Origin: an uncultured Eubacteriales bacterium
Lineage (GTDB): Bacteria; Bacillota; Clostridia; Oscillospirales; Oscillospiraceae
Assembly (NCBI GenBank): GCA_902477055.1
Contig: CABSFY010000060.1
Span: 1-14,300 of the forward strand
Length of the DNA stretch: 14,300 bases
Direction of reading: 5' to 3'
Shown here: piece after piece, positions 7,978 to 14,300 of the stretch
How positions within the stretch are numbered: position 1 is the stretch's first letter
How the letters are laid out: each line of letters starts with the position of its first letter
Notes under the pieces: model-generated
Told to the model about the DNA's origin: nothing
Database searches by the model: none
The model's input: only the letters and a program-made list of their open reading frames with translations
Position numbers and translations under genes: made by a program

Positions 7978-9134
7978 TCGTTACACCTCTGCGCGTGCAG
8001 TCGAACGGCCTCTCGCGCCGCCCGGTCTGCCGCCAAAATTTCGTCCAAATCCGGCTTTGCCGTCAGCGGCACCGCATCCATCGCGGCCCGGATCAGGCGG
8101 GGGATGTCATAAAAGCCGATCGCATCCTGCAAATACAGGGCAACGGCAGCCTCATTCGCACCGTTCATCACCGCGCAGGCCGTTCCCCCGCGCCGCGCCG
8201 CCTCTTTCGCCAGCGCAAGGCACGGAAACGCCGTCTCGTCAGGCCGGTCAAATGTCAGCGGGCCGCAGGTCAGCAGATCCAGCGGCGCGTCGGGATTCTC
8301 CGTCCGATGCGGATAGGTCAGCGCGAGGCGGATGGGGATGCGCATATCCGGAACGCCGAGCTGCGCCAGCACCGCGCCGTCGCGGAGCTCCACAAGCGAA
8401 TGGACGATGCTCTGCCGATGAATCACCGCGTCCACCCGCTCCAGCGGGAGGTCGTACAGCCGCATGGCCTCGATGATCTCCAGCCCCTTGTTCATCAGAG
8501 TAGCACAATCGATGGTGATCTTTTCGCCCATCTTCCAGTTCGGATGGCGCAGCGCGTCAGCTTTTGTGACGTTTTGCAGCTCCTTCGGCGATTTGCCGTA
8601 AAACGGCCCGCCGGAGCAGGTCAAAATCAGCCGCCGAATCTCCCTCCGATCCTCACAGCCCATCAGGCACTGGAAAATTGCAGAATGCTCAGAATCGACG
8701 GGGATGATCTCCGCGCCAAAGCGCCAGGCCTCCGCCATGACCAGCTCACCGGCGCAGACGAGCGTTTCCTTGTTGGCAAGCGCGATACGCTTTTTCTTCC
8801 GGATGGCGGCCAGCGTCGGGTGCAGACCGAGCATCCCCACAACGGCGGTCACCACCGTGTCGGCCTGCTCGTATTCTGCGGCGGCGATCAGTCCGGCCTC
8901 GCCGGAGAGGACGGTAATAGCTTCCCCCGCCAGCGCCGCTTTTACTTCCTGCGCCGCTTTTTCGGTCGCCATGACCGCGAGCTGCGGGTGAAATTCGCGG
9001 CACTGCTCCACCATACGCTCCACATTCGTCCCCGCCGTCAGCGCGGCGATGCGGACGGGAAGCTGCCGTACCACATCGAGCGTCTGCCGCCCGATGGAGC
9101 CGGTGGAGCCGAGAATCGATAGATATTTTGTCAT
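7974..9134 (-). CDS. dxr: 1-deoxy-D-xylulose 5-phosphate reductoisomerase
   Basis: This 386-residue cytoplasmic enzyme turns DXP into 2-C-methyl-D-erythritol 4-phosphate with NADPH, the first committed step of the MEP pathway and the target of fosmidomycin. The N-terminal Rossmann fold shows GSTGSIG (9-15). NKE (121-123) follows. Metal and substrate ligands appear as D147 and E149 in VDSEHSA, SGGPF (174-178), HPNWKMG (197-203) and NKGLE (215-219) with the metal-binding Glu at 219. Length and motifs are complete. The ATG at 9134 lies 1 nt after the cdsA stop; the ribosome binding site is weak (GGTGA about 6 nt upstream), which suggests translational coupling to cdsA. The end overlaps the TTG start of rseP. 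Confidence 0.97.
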   Translation of the reverse strand: MTKYLSILGSTGSIGRQTLDVVRQLPVRIAALTAGTNVERMVEQCREFHPQLAVMATEKAAQEVKAALAGEAITVLSGEAGLIAAAEYEQADTVVTAVVGMLGLHPTLAAIRKKKRIALANKETLVCAGELVMAEAWRFGAEIIPVDSEHSAIFQCLMGCEDRREIRRLILTCSGGPFYGKSPKELQNVTKADALRHPNWKMGEKITIDCATLMNKGLEIIEAMRLYDLPLERVDAVIHRQSIVHSLVELRDGAVLAQLGVPDMRIPIRLALTYPHRTENPDAPLDLLTCGPLTFDRPDETAFPCLALAKEAARRGGTACAVMNGANEAAVALYLQDAIGFYDIPRLIRAAMDAVPLTAKPDLDEILAADRAAREAVRLHAQRCND

Positions 9135-9135
9135 A

Positions 9136-9978
9136 TTATTTCACCGCGAACGGGATGAGCAGCAGCAGGATTTCCGTCAGCGGGGCGACGGCCATCGTGC
9201 TGTCAAAACGGTCGAGAATTCCGCCGTGGCCGGGGATAAGATTGCCGTAGTCCTTGATGCCAACCTGCCGCTTTACGACGGAGAGCGTCAGATCGCCGAT
9301 GATGGACGCGATCGCGCCGAGCACGCCGTAGATCGCGGCAAAAAGATAATTCACCTCAGTAAAATTAAAGCACTTTTTCAGCAAAAAGGCATAAAGCAGC
9401 ATCACCGCAACGTTCGTCACAACACCGCCGATCGCGCCCTCGACCGTCTTTTTCGGACTGATGACCGGCGCGAGCTTATGCTTGCCGCAGGCACGGCCGA
9501 CAAAATACGCGCCCGTGTCGGCAATCATTGACAGGACGAAGGCCGTGATGATAAAGAACACGCCGCCGTCCATGCAGCGCAGGCGAACCAGCGCGCCGAT
9601 CAGAAACGGGTAGACAACGCCGGAAAACAGCGGCGCGGCCAACGAAGTGAATTGCAGCTTCGTATGTCCCGCCAGCAGCTCGCAGAACAGCGCCATGAAG
9701 AACACGAACAGTGCCGTCAGCGCACTTGCCCAGAGCGTCTGCTCCGAAATGATGCCCTCGCCCTTACCCCATGACCACATCACCGTCGCCGCCGCCATCA
9801 GCGCCGTGTAGACCAAAATCCGCTTGTGCTTCAACAGCCCCGTGCGCCAGAGCATCTCATACGCGCCGATCATGCACGCCGCGGCAAACAGGATAGCCGT
9901 CGCAACCGGCGGCAGCAGAATGACGATCGCCAGCAGCAGCGGCAGACCGACCGCAGCGGCAAGAATTCGTACCAGCAT
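9136..9978 (-). CDS. cdsA: Phosphatidate cytidylyltransferase (CDP-diglyceride synthase)
   Basis: This 280-residue integral membrane enzyme joins CTP and phosphatidic acid to CDP-diacylglycerol, the branch point for phosphatidylglycerol and other phospholipids. Much of the chain is hydrophobic, with about seven or eight predicted membrane segments by eye. The family signature is complete at 233-259: SVVKR, then IKDYGNLIPGHGG and ILDRFD. ADTGAYFVGR (153-162) and ISPKKTVEG (174-182) are the other conserved blocks. The ATG at 9978 overlaps the uppS stop codon as TAATG. Its GGAGG, 9 nt upstream, is formed by the last Gly-Gly codons of uppS. Length matches the family (about 260-285). Confidence 0.96.
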   Translation of the reverse strand: MLVRILAAAVGLPLLLAIVILLPPVATAILFAAACMIGAYEMLWRTGLLKHKRILVYTALMAAATVMWSWGKGEGIISEQTLWASALTALFVFFMALFCELLAGHTKLQFTSLAAPLFSGVVYPFLIGALVRLRCMDGGVFFIITAFVLSMIADTGAYFVGRACGKHKLAPVISPKKTVEGAIGGVVTNVAVMLLYAFLLKKCFNFTEVNYLFAAIYGVLGAIASIIGDLTLSVVKRQVGIKDYGNLIPGHGGILDRFDSTMAVAPLTEILLLLIPFAVK

Positions 9979-10712
9979 TATTTTGCACCTCCGAACCGGC
10001 GATTTCGCTGCTGATAGGCAGCGATCGCCTTGTCAAGCTCCTTCGGGCCGAAGTCCGGCCAGAGGACGTCCGTAAAATAGTATTCGGCATACGCCGACTG
10101 CCATAACAGAAAATTTGAGGTCCGCAGCTCGCCGCCCGGACGGATGACCAGCTCCGGGTCGGGAATTCCCGCCGAATACATCAAATTCGACAGGCACTCC
10201 TCCGTCAGGTCCTCCGGCTTGCATTTCCCGTCCACACAATCCTGCGCAAACTGTCGCGCGGCACGAACGATCTCGGCCCGTCCGCCGTAGTTCAGGCAGA
10301 AGTTGACCTGCACGCCCGCATACTGCTTCGAGCGCTCGGCGGCGACGCGCGCCTCCTCCTGCAGCTGCGGCGAGAGGCGGGAAAGGTCGCCGAAGAAGCA
10401 GAAGCGCACCTTGTTTTTCTCCATATCGCGGATGGCCTCGCTCAGATAACGCTCTAAAAGCTCCATGATAGCCTCGACCTCCTCCGGGGAACGCTTCCAG
10501 TTCTCCGTGGAAAAGGCATAGACCGTCAGATAGTTCAGACCGATGGACTTTGCATAGTTTGCGATCGTGCGGAACGCCTCCGCGCCGACCTTATGCCCGG
10601 CTTGGCGCGGCAGACCGCGGCTTTTTGCCCAGCGGCCGTTGCCGTCCATGACGATGGCAATGTGCGTCGGAAGCGCCCGCTGCGGCGCGGGCTTTGGTTT
10701 TCTGAACAGCAT
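9978..10712 (-). CDS. uppS: Undecaprenyl diphosphate synthase (cis-prenyltransferase)
   Basis: This 244-residue enzyme adds eight isopentenyl units in cis to farnesyl diphosphate, making the C55 lipid carrier used for peptidoglycan and other wall polymers. The catalytic block HIAIVMDGNGRW (17-28, with Asp23), the STENW loop (68-72), NYGGRAEI (141-148) and the diphosphate-binding IRPGGELRTSNFLLWQ (190-205) are all present. The last block reads PGG-E-LRTS where most family members have TSGE or TGGE and LRLS/RIS, but the key arginines (191 and 197) and Ser199 remain. The ATG at 10712 has GGAG 9 nt upstream. It is the first gene after the 267-nt repeat-filled gap from frr, and I see no convincing promoter there, so it probably depends on transcription from pyrH. 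Confidence 0.96.
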   Translation of the reverse strand: MLFRKPKPAPQRALPTHIAIVMDGNGRWAKSRGLPRQAGHKVGAEAFRTIANYAKSIGLNYLTVYAFSTENWKRSPEEVEAIMELLERYLSEAIRDMEKNKVRFCFFGDLSRLSPQLQEEARVAAERSKQYAGVQVNFCLNYGGRAEIVRAARQFAQDCVDGKCKPEDLTEECLSNLMYSAGIPDPELVIRPGGELRTSNFLLWQSAYAEYYFTDVLWPDFGPKELDKAIAAYQQRNRRFGGAK

Positions 10713-10738
10713 AAATAATCTCCAAAAGAAAGAGCGGC

Positions 10739-10771
10739 CGGGTCTGCACCGCGTCGCGGCAGGCCGACCCG
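10739..10771 (-). other. Long hairpin in the leader of uppS
   Basis: Arms CGGGTC (10739-10744) and GACCCG (10766-10771) enclose a second small stem (CCGC / GCGG). On the minus strand it is followed, after GCCGC, by TCTTTCTTTT and then the uppS ribosome binding site. It could act as a partial terminator or leader structure between frr and uppS. The U-run is offset from the stem, so I do not call it a terminator. Confidence 0.35.
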
Positions 10772-10828
10772 ACCGTTCCGGTGGTCAAATAAAAGTTTGG
10801 GGTGTTGCAAAACATGAAGTGCCAGCGC

Positions 10829-10957
10829 GGGGCGTCGAGGACGCCGCCCCCTACGCAGCGGGCGAAGCCCGCCATTATTCACTATTCACTGTTCACCATT
10901 CACTATTCACTAAATCGATAGTGCCTACGCGGCGGGCTGAGGGCAGCCCGCCCTACG
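10829..10957. repeat. Composite hairpin repeat, copy B, between uppS and frr
   Basis: Parts in order: an imperfect hairpin at 10829-10850 (GGGGCGTC ... GACGCCGCCCC) with tail CTACG; a perfect 6-bp hairpin GCGGGC-GAA-GCCCGC (10858-10872); an array of ATTCACT-like 7-nt units (10877-10911); the word AAATCGATAGTGCC (10912-10925); and a perfect 9-bp stem GGCGGGCTG / CAGCCCGCC with loop AGGG (10931-10952), followed by CTACG. CCTACG also stands before this last stem (10924-10929), so the hairpin lies between 6-bp direct repeats, CCTACG at 10924-10929 and 10952-10957. The array, word, palindrome and tail match copy A at 27-178. The rest of the 10713-10979 gap holds no gene. Confidence 0.8.
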
Positions 10958-10979
10958 CATCATTGGGGGAGCAAAGGGA

Positions 10980-11534
10980 TCAAAGCTCCATCAGTTCCTT
11001 TTCCTTGACTGCGCAGGCTTCATCGACCTTCTTGATATACTTATCGGTCAGCTCCTGCAGGTCCTTTTCGGCCTTTTTCTGGTCGTCCTCGGTGATCTCG
11101 GAGTCCTTCTTGAGCTTCTTGATATAGTCCATTGCGTCGCGGCGGATGTTGCGGACTGCGACCTTGCCATCCTCACCGTACTTCTTGACCTGCTTGACCA
11201 GCTCCTTACGACGCTCCTCGGTGAGCTGCGGGAACACAAGGCGGATCACACGGCCGTCGTTCTGCGGGTTGATGCCGAGGTCGGAGGTCTGGATGGCCTT
11301 CTCGATCTTCTTCAGCAGCGAGCCGTCCCACGGCTGGATGACGAGCGTGCGGGCATCGGGAGAGGAAATCGTACCGACCTGCCCGATGGGCGTGTCAACG
11401 CCGTAGTACTCTACGACGATGCGGTCGAGGACGCGGGCGTTGGCGCGGCCAGCACGGATTGCGCCGAAGTCCTCCTGTAAAATGTCCAGGGTCTTTTCCA
11501 TCTTTCGGGTGAATTCTTTGAAATCAACTGACAT
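10980..11534 (-). CDS. frr: Ribosome recycling factor
   Basis: This 184-residue protein, together with EF-G, splits the post-termination ribosome so that subunits can be reused. The length is standard (about 185). It starts with the typical FTRKMEKTLDILQEDFGAIRAGRAN region (8-32). It also has the conserved PWD (68-70), GINPQNDG (87-94), the LTEERRKEL segment (104-112) and VRNIRRDA (127-134), the last carrying the arginine tip that contacts the ribosome. The start is ATG at 11534 with AAGGAGG 9 nt upstream. That ribosome binding site is written in the last codons of pyrH (Lys-Glu-Asp), whose stop is 1 nt away. A longer reading frame starting 7 codons earlier has no ribosome binding site. The pyrH-frr pair is conserved throughout bacteria. 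Confidence 0.97.
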   Translation of the reverse strand: MSVDFKEFTRKMEKTLDILQEDFGAIRAGRANARVLDRIVVEYYGVDTPIGQVGTISSPDARTLVIQPWDGSLLKKIEKAIQTSDLGINPQNDGRVIRLVFPQLTEERRKELVKQVKKYGEDGKVAVRNIRRDAMDYIKKLKKDSEITEDDQKKAEKDLQELTDKYIKKVDEACAVKEKELMEL

Positions 11535-11535
11535 A

Positions 11536-12258
11536 TTATTTATCCTCCTTAACAACTGTTCCGATTTTTTCTCCCATCACGACGCGGTAGATATTCTCCG
11601 GGTCGGCCAGTGCGAACAAAATGATGGGGATGTGATTGTCCATCGACAGGGATGTAGCGGTGCTGTCCATCACCGTCAGGTGCCGCGCCAGCACCTCGTC
11701 ATAGGTAATCTCGTCAAACTTGACGGCTTCGGGGTTCTTGTTGGGGTCGTCCGAGTACACGCCGTCCACGTTCTTGGCCAGCAGAATGGCATCGGCATTG
11801 ATCTCCGCCGCGCGAAGCACTGCGCCGGTGTCCGTGGAGAAGAAGGGATTGCCCGTACCGCAGCCAAAAATCACGACGCGCCCCTTTTCCAAATGGCGAA
11901 TGGCTCTGCTGCGGATATAGGGCTCTGCGATGCGGTTCATCTCGATCGCGGTCTGCACGCGGACGGGGACGTTGCGCTGCTCCAGGCTGTCGGCCAACGC
12001 GAGGCAGTTGATGACCGTCGCCAGCATACCCATATGGTCGGCGCGGGTGCGCTCCATGCGGTCGCCGCCGTCCTTGAGGCCGCGCCAGAAATTGCCGCCG
12101 CCGACGACGATGCCGACCTGCACGCCGGACTCCACACATTTTTTCACCACATCACAGACGCTGCCGATCACGTCGAAATTCAGGCCGCGATGCGCGTCGC
12201 CCGCCAGCGCCTCGCCGCTGATCTTCAGCAGGACGCGGCGGTACTTCGGCTCGTTCAT
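11536..12258 (-). CDS. pyrH: Uridylate kinase (UMP kinase)
   Basis: This 240-residue enzyme of the amino acid kinase fold phosphorylates UMP to UDP in pyrimidine nucleotide synthesis; bacterial members are hexamers usually controlled by GTP and UTP. Visible motifs are LKISGEAL (11-18), VVGGGNFWRG (51-60), RADHMGMLAT (72-81), GTGNPFFSTDT (134-144), AKNVDGVYSDDP (161-172) and VMDSTA (196-201). The ATG at 12258 has AAGGAG 9 nt upstream. An open frame continuing upstream crosses the promoter, so it is not used. It is the first gene of the minus-strand block, with a promoter at 12296-12324. In many Firmicutes rpsB and tsf precede pyrH; here the neighbour is the divergent glnS, so this block has its own start. 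Confidence 0.97.
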   Translation of the reverse strand: MNEPKYRRVLLKISGEALAGDAHRGLNFDVIGSVCDVVKKCVESGVQVGIVVGGGNFWRGLKDGGDRMERTRADHMGMLATVINCLALADSLEQRNVPVRVQTAIEMNRIAEPYIRSRAIRHLEKGRVVIFGCGTGNPFFSTDTGAVLRAAEINADAILLAKNVDGVYSDDPNKNPEAVKFDEITYDEVLARHLTVMDSTATSLSMDNHIPIILFALADPENIYRVVMGEKIGTVVKEDK

Positions 12259-12295
12259 GGGGAACCACTCCTTATGTTCAAAATTTCTCGCGTCT

Positions 12296-12324
12296 ATTCT
12301 ATAATAATTTCGCCCGCTTGACAA
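12296..12324 (-). promoter_or_regulatory. Sigma-A type promoter for pyrH and the downstream block
   Basis: On the minus strand: TTGTCA (-35, 12319-12324), a 17-nt spacer, and TAGAAT (-10, 12296-12301). Each box has one mismatch to consensus. Transcription would start near 12289, about 30 nt before the pyrH ATG. It is the only convincing promoter I see for the whole pyrH-to-polC series. Confidence 0.78.
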
Positions 12325-12404
12325 CCAAAATTTCGTTTTTTCACAAATTGTTTTCAAATATTCCCTCCGGATAAACTTTTTTCACCGGACGCGCTACAAT
12401 TTCG

Positions 12405-12433
12405 TTGCCAAATGCAGAAAAATGGTATATAAT
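12405..12433 (+). promoter_or_regulatory. Sigma-A type promoter for glnS
   Basis: TTGCCA (-35, 12405-12410), a 17-nt spacer and a perfect TATAAT (-10, 12428-12433). The start site would be near 12440, followed by AGGAGG at 12451-12456 and the glnS ATG at 12466. It lies back to back with the pyrH promoter, 80 nt apart. There is no room for a T-box leader between this promoter and the gene. Confidence 0.82.
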
Positions 12434-12465
12434 GAGTGCCGAATATTCTCAGGAGGATAAAAGCA

Positions 12466-14172
12466 ATGGCGGAAGCGAAAAATTTTATTGAAGCGTTTGT
12501 CGAGGAGGATATTGCTGCCGGCGGCCAGTTCGAGGGCATGACGGTGCATACCCGGTTCCCGCCCGAGCCGAACGGCTATCTGCACATCGGCCACTGCAAG
12601 GCACTGTGCATCGATTTCGGCACGGCGGAAAAGTTCGGCGGCATCTGCAATCTGCGCATGGACGACACCAACCCCACCAAGGAGGATGTCGAATACGTTG
12701 ATGCCATCAAGCAGGACATCCACTGGCTCGGCTTTGACTGGGGCGACCGGTTCTACTACGCCTCGCAGTATTTTGACAAGATGTACGAATGCGCCGAGGC
12801 GCTGATTCAAAAGGGCCTCGCCTACGTCTGCGAGCTGACGCCGGAGCAGATGCGCGAATATCGCGGCGATCTGACCACCCCGGCCAGAAGCCCGTACCGC
12901 GACCGCCCAACGGAGGAGTCGCTGGACCTCTTCCGCCGGATGAAGGCGGGCGAGTTCCCGAACGGCGCAATGACGCTGCGCGCAAAAATCGACCTTGCCT
13001 CCGGCAACTTTAATATGCGCGATCCGGCGATCTACCGCATCAATCATATGCCGCATCATGCCACCGGCGACAAGTGGTGCATCTACCCGATGTACGACTT
13101 TGCCCATCCCATCGAGGATGCCATGGAGCACATCACGCACTCGCTGTGCTCACTGGAGTTTGAGGCGCATCGCCCGCTGTATAACTGGGTCGTCGAGCAC
13201 TGCGACCTGCCCGCAAAGCCGCGGCAGATCGAGTTTGCCCGCCTCGGCATCGACCATACCGTCATGTCCAAGCGCAAGCTGCGCCTGCTGGTCGAAACGG
13301 GCCGTGTTTCCGGCTGGGACGACCCGCGGATGCCCACGCTCTGCGGTCTGCGCCGCCGGGGCTACACGTCCCATTCCATCCGCGAGTTCTGCGAGCGCAT
13401 CGGCGTAGCCAAGGCAGCCTCCACGATCGAGTACGGTTTCCTGGAGCATTGCCTGCGCGAGGATCTGAACGAAACCGCCGAGCGCACCATGGCCGTGCTG
13501 CATCCGGTAAAGCTCATTTTGACGAACTATCCGGAGGGGCAATCGGAAACCTTTGAGGTTGAGAACAACCCCGTCCACCCCGAGCAGGGGACGCATACCA
13601 TCACCTTCAGCCGTGAGCTTTGGATCGAGGCCGAGGACTTCCTGGAAGCGCCGATCCCGAAGTACAAGCGGATGTATCCGGGCAATGAGGTCCGCCTCAA
13701 GGGCGCGTATCTTGTCACCGCGACCGGCTGCAGGAAGGACGAAAGCGGCAATGTCGTCGAGGTCTACGCCGAGTACGACCCCCTCTCCCGCGGCGGCAAC
13801 CCCGCTGACGGCCGGAAGATCAAGGGCGCAACGATCCACTGGGTCGATGCCGCCTCCTGCGTCGATGCCGAGGTACGGCTTTACGACAATCTGTTCTCCG
13901 ACGCGCAGCCCGACAGCCTGGACAAGGACTTTCTTGACTGCCTGAATCCCGATTCGCTGACCGTCCTGCACGGCTGCAAGGTCGAGGCCGCGCTCGTGGA
14001 GGATGCCCGCCGCTACGATGCCGAGGGCGAGAGCCGCACTGCACACACCGCACCGTCGTATCAGTTCATGCGCGTCGGCTACTTCTGCATGGACAGCAAG
14101 GACTGCACAGCGGAGCATCTCGTCTTTAACCGCTCCGTCAGCCTCAAGGACAGCTACAAGCCCGCTCAATAA
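12466..14172 (+). CDS. glnS: Glutaminyl-tRNA synthetase
   Basis: This 568-residue class I enzyme charges tRNA-Gln with glutamine directly. The Rossmann-fold core has PEPNGYLHIGH (33-43, HIGH at 40-43), LRMDDTNP (63-70, the GlnRS/GluRS family block) and VMSKRK (266-271, the KMSKS equivalent). The C-terminal half is the two-barrel anticodon-binding domain of the GlnRS type, ending with YFCMDSKD and VFNRSVSLKD. That domain separates it from bacterial GluRS, which has an all-helical C terminus. The ATG at 12466 has AGGAGG 9 nt upstream. A GTG 30 nt earlier is upstream of the inferred transcript start, so I reject it. Most Firmicutes lack GlnRS and make Gln-tRNA by the GatCAB route; its presence here is a known but scattered trait in Clostridia, usually explained by horizontal transfer. 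Codon use looks like that of its neighbours. Confidence 0.97.
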   Translation: MAEAKNFIEAFVEEDIAAGGQFEGMTVHTRFPPEPNGYLHIGHCKALCIDFGTAEKFGGICNLRMDDTNPTKEDVEYVDAIKQDIHWLGFDWGDRFYYASQYFDKMYECAEALIQKGLAYVCELTPEQMREYRGDLTTPARSPYRDRPTEESLDLFRRMKAGEFPNGAMTLRAKIDLASGNFNMRDPAIYRINHMPHHATGDKWCIYPMYDFAHPIEDAMEHITHSLCSLEFEAHRPLYNWVVEHCDLPAKPRQIEFARLGIDHTVMSKRKLRLLVETGRVSGWDDPRMPTLCGLRRRGYTSHSIREFCERIGVAKAASTIEYGFLEHCLREDLNETAERTMAVLHPVKLILTNYPEGQSETFEVENNPVHPEQGTHTITFSRELWIEAEDFLEAPIPKYKRMYPGNEVRLKGAYLVTATGCRKDESGNVVEVYAEYDPLSRGGNPADGRKIKGATIHWVDAASCVDAEVRLYDNLFSDAQPDSLDKDFLDCLNPDSLTVLHGCKVEAALVEDARRYDAEGESRTAHTAPSYQFMRVGYFCMDSKDCTAEHLVFNRSVSLKDSYKPAQ

Positions 14173-14178
14173 AACACA

Positions 14179-14210
14179 TCGCCCCGCCGTTTTGCAAAGC
14201 GGCGGGGCGA
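14179..14210 (+). terminator. Hairpin terminator after glnS
   Basis: An 11-bp GC-rich stem (TCGCCCCGCCG / CGGCGGGGCGA), extendable by a few T-A pairs inside the loop, begins 6 nt after the glnS stop. Its following T-tract is poor (TTCAGCTTGT), so efficient termination probably needs the second hairpin right behind it. Confidence 0.7.
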
Positions 14211-14212
14211 TT

Positions 14213-14254
14213 CAGCTTGTCAAAAAAGTCCTCACGGACTTTTTTGACAAGCTG
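14213..14254. terminator. 19-bp perfect inverted repeat, likely bidirectional terminator
   Basis: Arms at 14213-14231 and 14236-14254 pair perfectly over 19 bp around the loop TCAC. The upper stem is AAAAAAGTCC / GGACTTTTTT, so a short GTCC-TCAC-GGAC hairpin followed by six T can form in either direction. It starts 2 nt after the first glnS hairpin. The extra CAGCTTGTC / GACAAGCTG base of the stem is longer than a terminator needs. Confidence 0.7.
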
Positions 14255-14260
14255 CTTTCA

Positions 14261-14300
14261 AAATTGCAAAATAGGAATAAGGAAGATTATTTTGCAATTT
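14261..14300. repeat. 12-bp inverted repeat at the window edge
   Basis: AAATTGCAAAAT (14261-14272) and ATTTTGCAATTT (14289-14300) are perfect inverted copies, separated by a 16-nt purine-rich spacer. The second arm ends exactly at the window edge, so the repeat may be longer. It could be a hairpin, a binding site for a dimeric protein, or the end of a small element; the sequence does not decide. Confidence 0.6.

Noticed and set aside
5890..9122. Long plus-strand open frames opposite ispG, rseP and dxr
   Set aside because: Same codon-bias effect; the minus-strand products match known families with all motifs.
10780..10876. A promoter for uppS inside the repeat cluster
   Set aside because: TTGACC and TTGCAA occur on the minus strand, but no -10 box stands at a workable distance from either.
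10567..11127. A plus-strand frame crossing uppS, the repeat cluster and frr
   Set aside because: It reads through the ATTCACT array and hairpins and gives low-complexity sequence; it is antisense to two certain genes.
12325..12404. T-box leader or riboswitch before glnS or pyrH
   Set aside because: The inferred leaders are only about 25-30 nt long, and no conserved T-box or riboswitch core is visible.
13150..14169. A 339-codon minus-strand frame opposite glnS
   Set aside because: Antisense shadow of a complete GlnRS, with no family resemblance of its own.

Overview
The window is a stretch of core housekeeping chromosome from a GC-rich member of the Clostridia, most likely the Oscillospiraceae/Ruminococcaceae group. 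The evidence is a PolC-type (Gram-positive) DNA polymerase III, the Firmicutes gene order pyrH-frr-uppS-cdsA-dxr-rseP-(ispG)-polC, strong AGGAGG ribosome binding sites, GTG/TTG starts, and a strong GC bias at third codon positions. The genus assignment is inference; no rRNA or other taxonomic marker is present.

Layout. Almost everything is on the minus strand, so it reads from right to left. At 12259-12465 a short AT-rich divergent promoter region separates glnS (plus strand, 12466-14172) from pyrH (minus). From pyrH leftwards come frr, a 267-nt gap filled with hairpin repeats, then a very tightly packed block: uppS, cdsA, dxr, rseP, ispG and polC. Adjacent genes in that block overlap by 1-4 nt or are 1-12 nt apart. 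After polC there is a 142-nt gap with a good promoter for udp (nucleoside phosphorylase), then a small membrane-anchored protein of unknown function and a hairpin terminator at 252-273. The left end (1-243) holds no gene but carries a copy of the same composite repeat found between frr and uppS. The right end carries two stacked terminator-like hairpins behind glnS and a further inverted repeat running to the window edge.

How the genes fit together. PyrH (UMP to UDP) and Frr (ribosome recycling) feed nucleotide supply and translation. Dxr and IspG are MEP-pathway steps that make isoprenoid precursors. UppS uses these precursors to build undecaprenyl diphosphate, the lipid carrier for the cell wall. 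CdsA makes CDP-diacylglycerol for phospholipids, RseP is a membrane site-2 protease, and PolC replicates the chromosome. The block therefore joins envelope precursor synthesis to replication.

The main oddity is rseP. It is split by a -1 frameshift at a run of three T on the coding strand (7565-7567); adding one T restores a complete protein of about 352 residues. This could be a real mutation, a programmed event or a sequencing error. The other points worth checking are the composite hairpin repeat present twice (with CTACG tails and a degenerate ATTCACT array) and the inverted repeats after glnS. I found no sign of a new defence, mobile or biosynthetic system; this is an ordinary core region with a few interesting non-coding elements.
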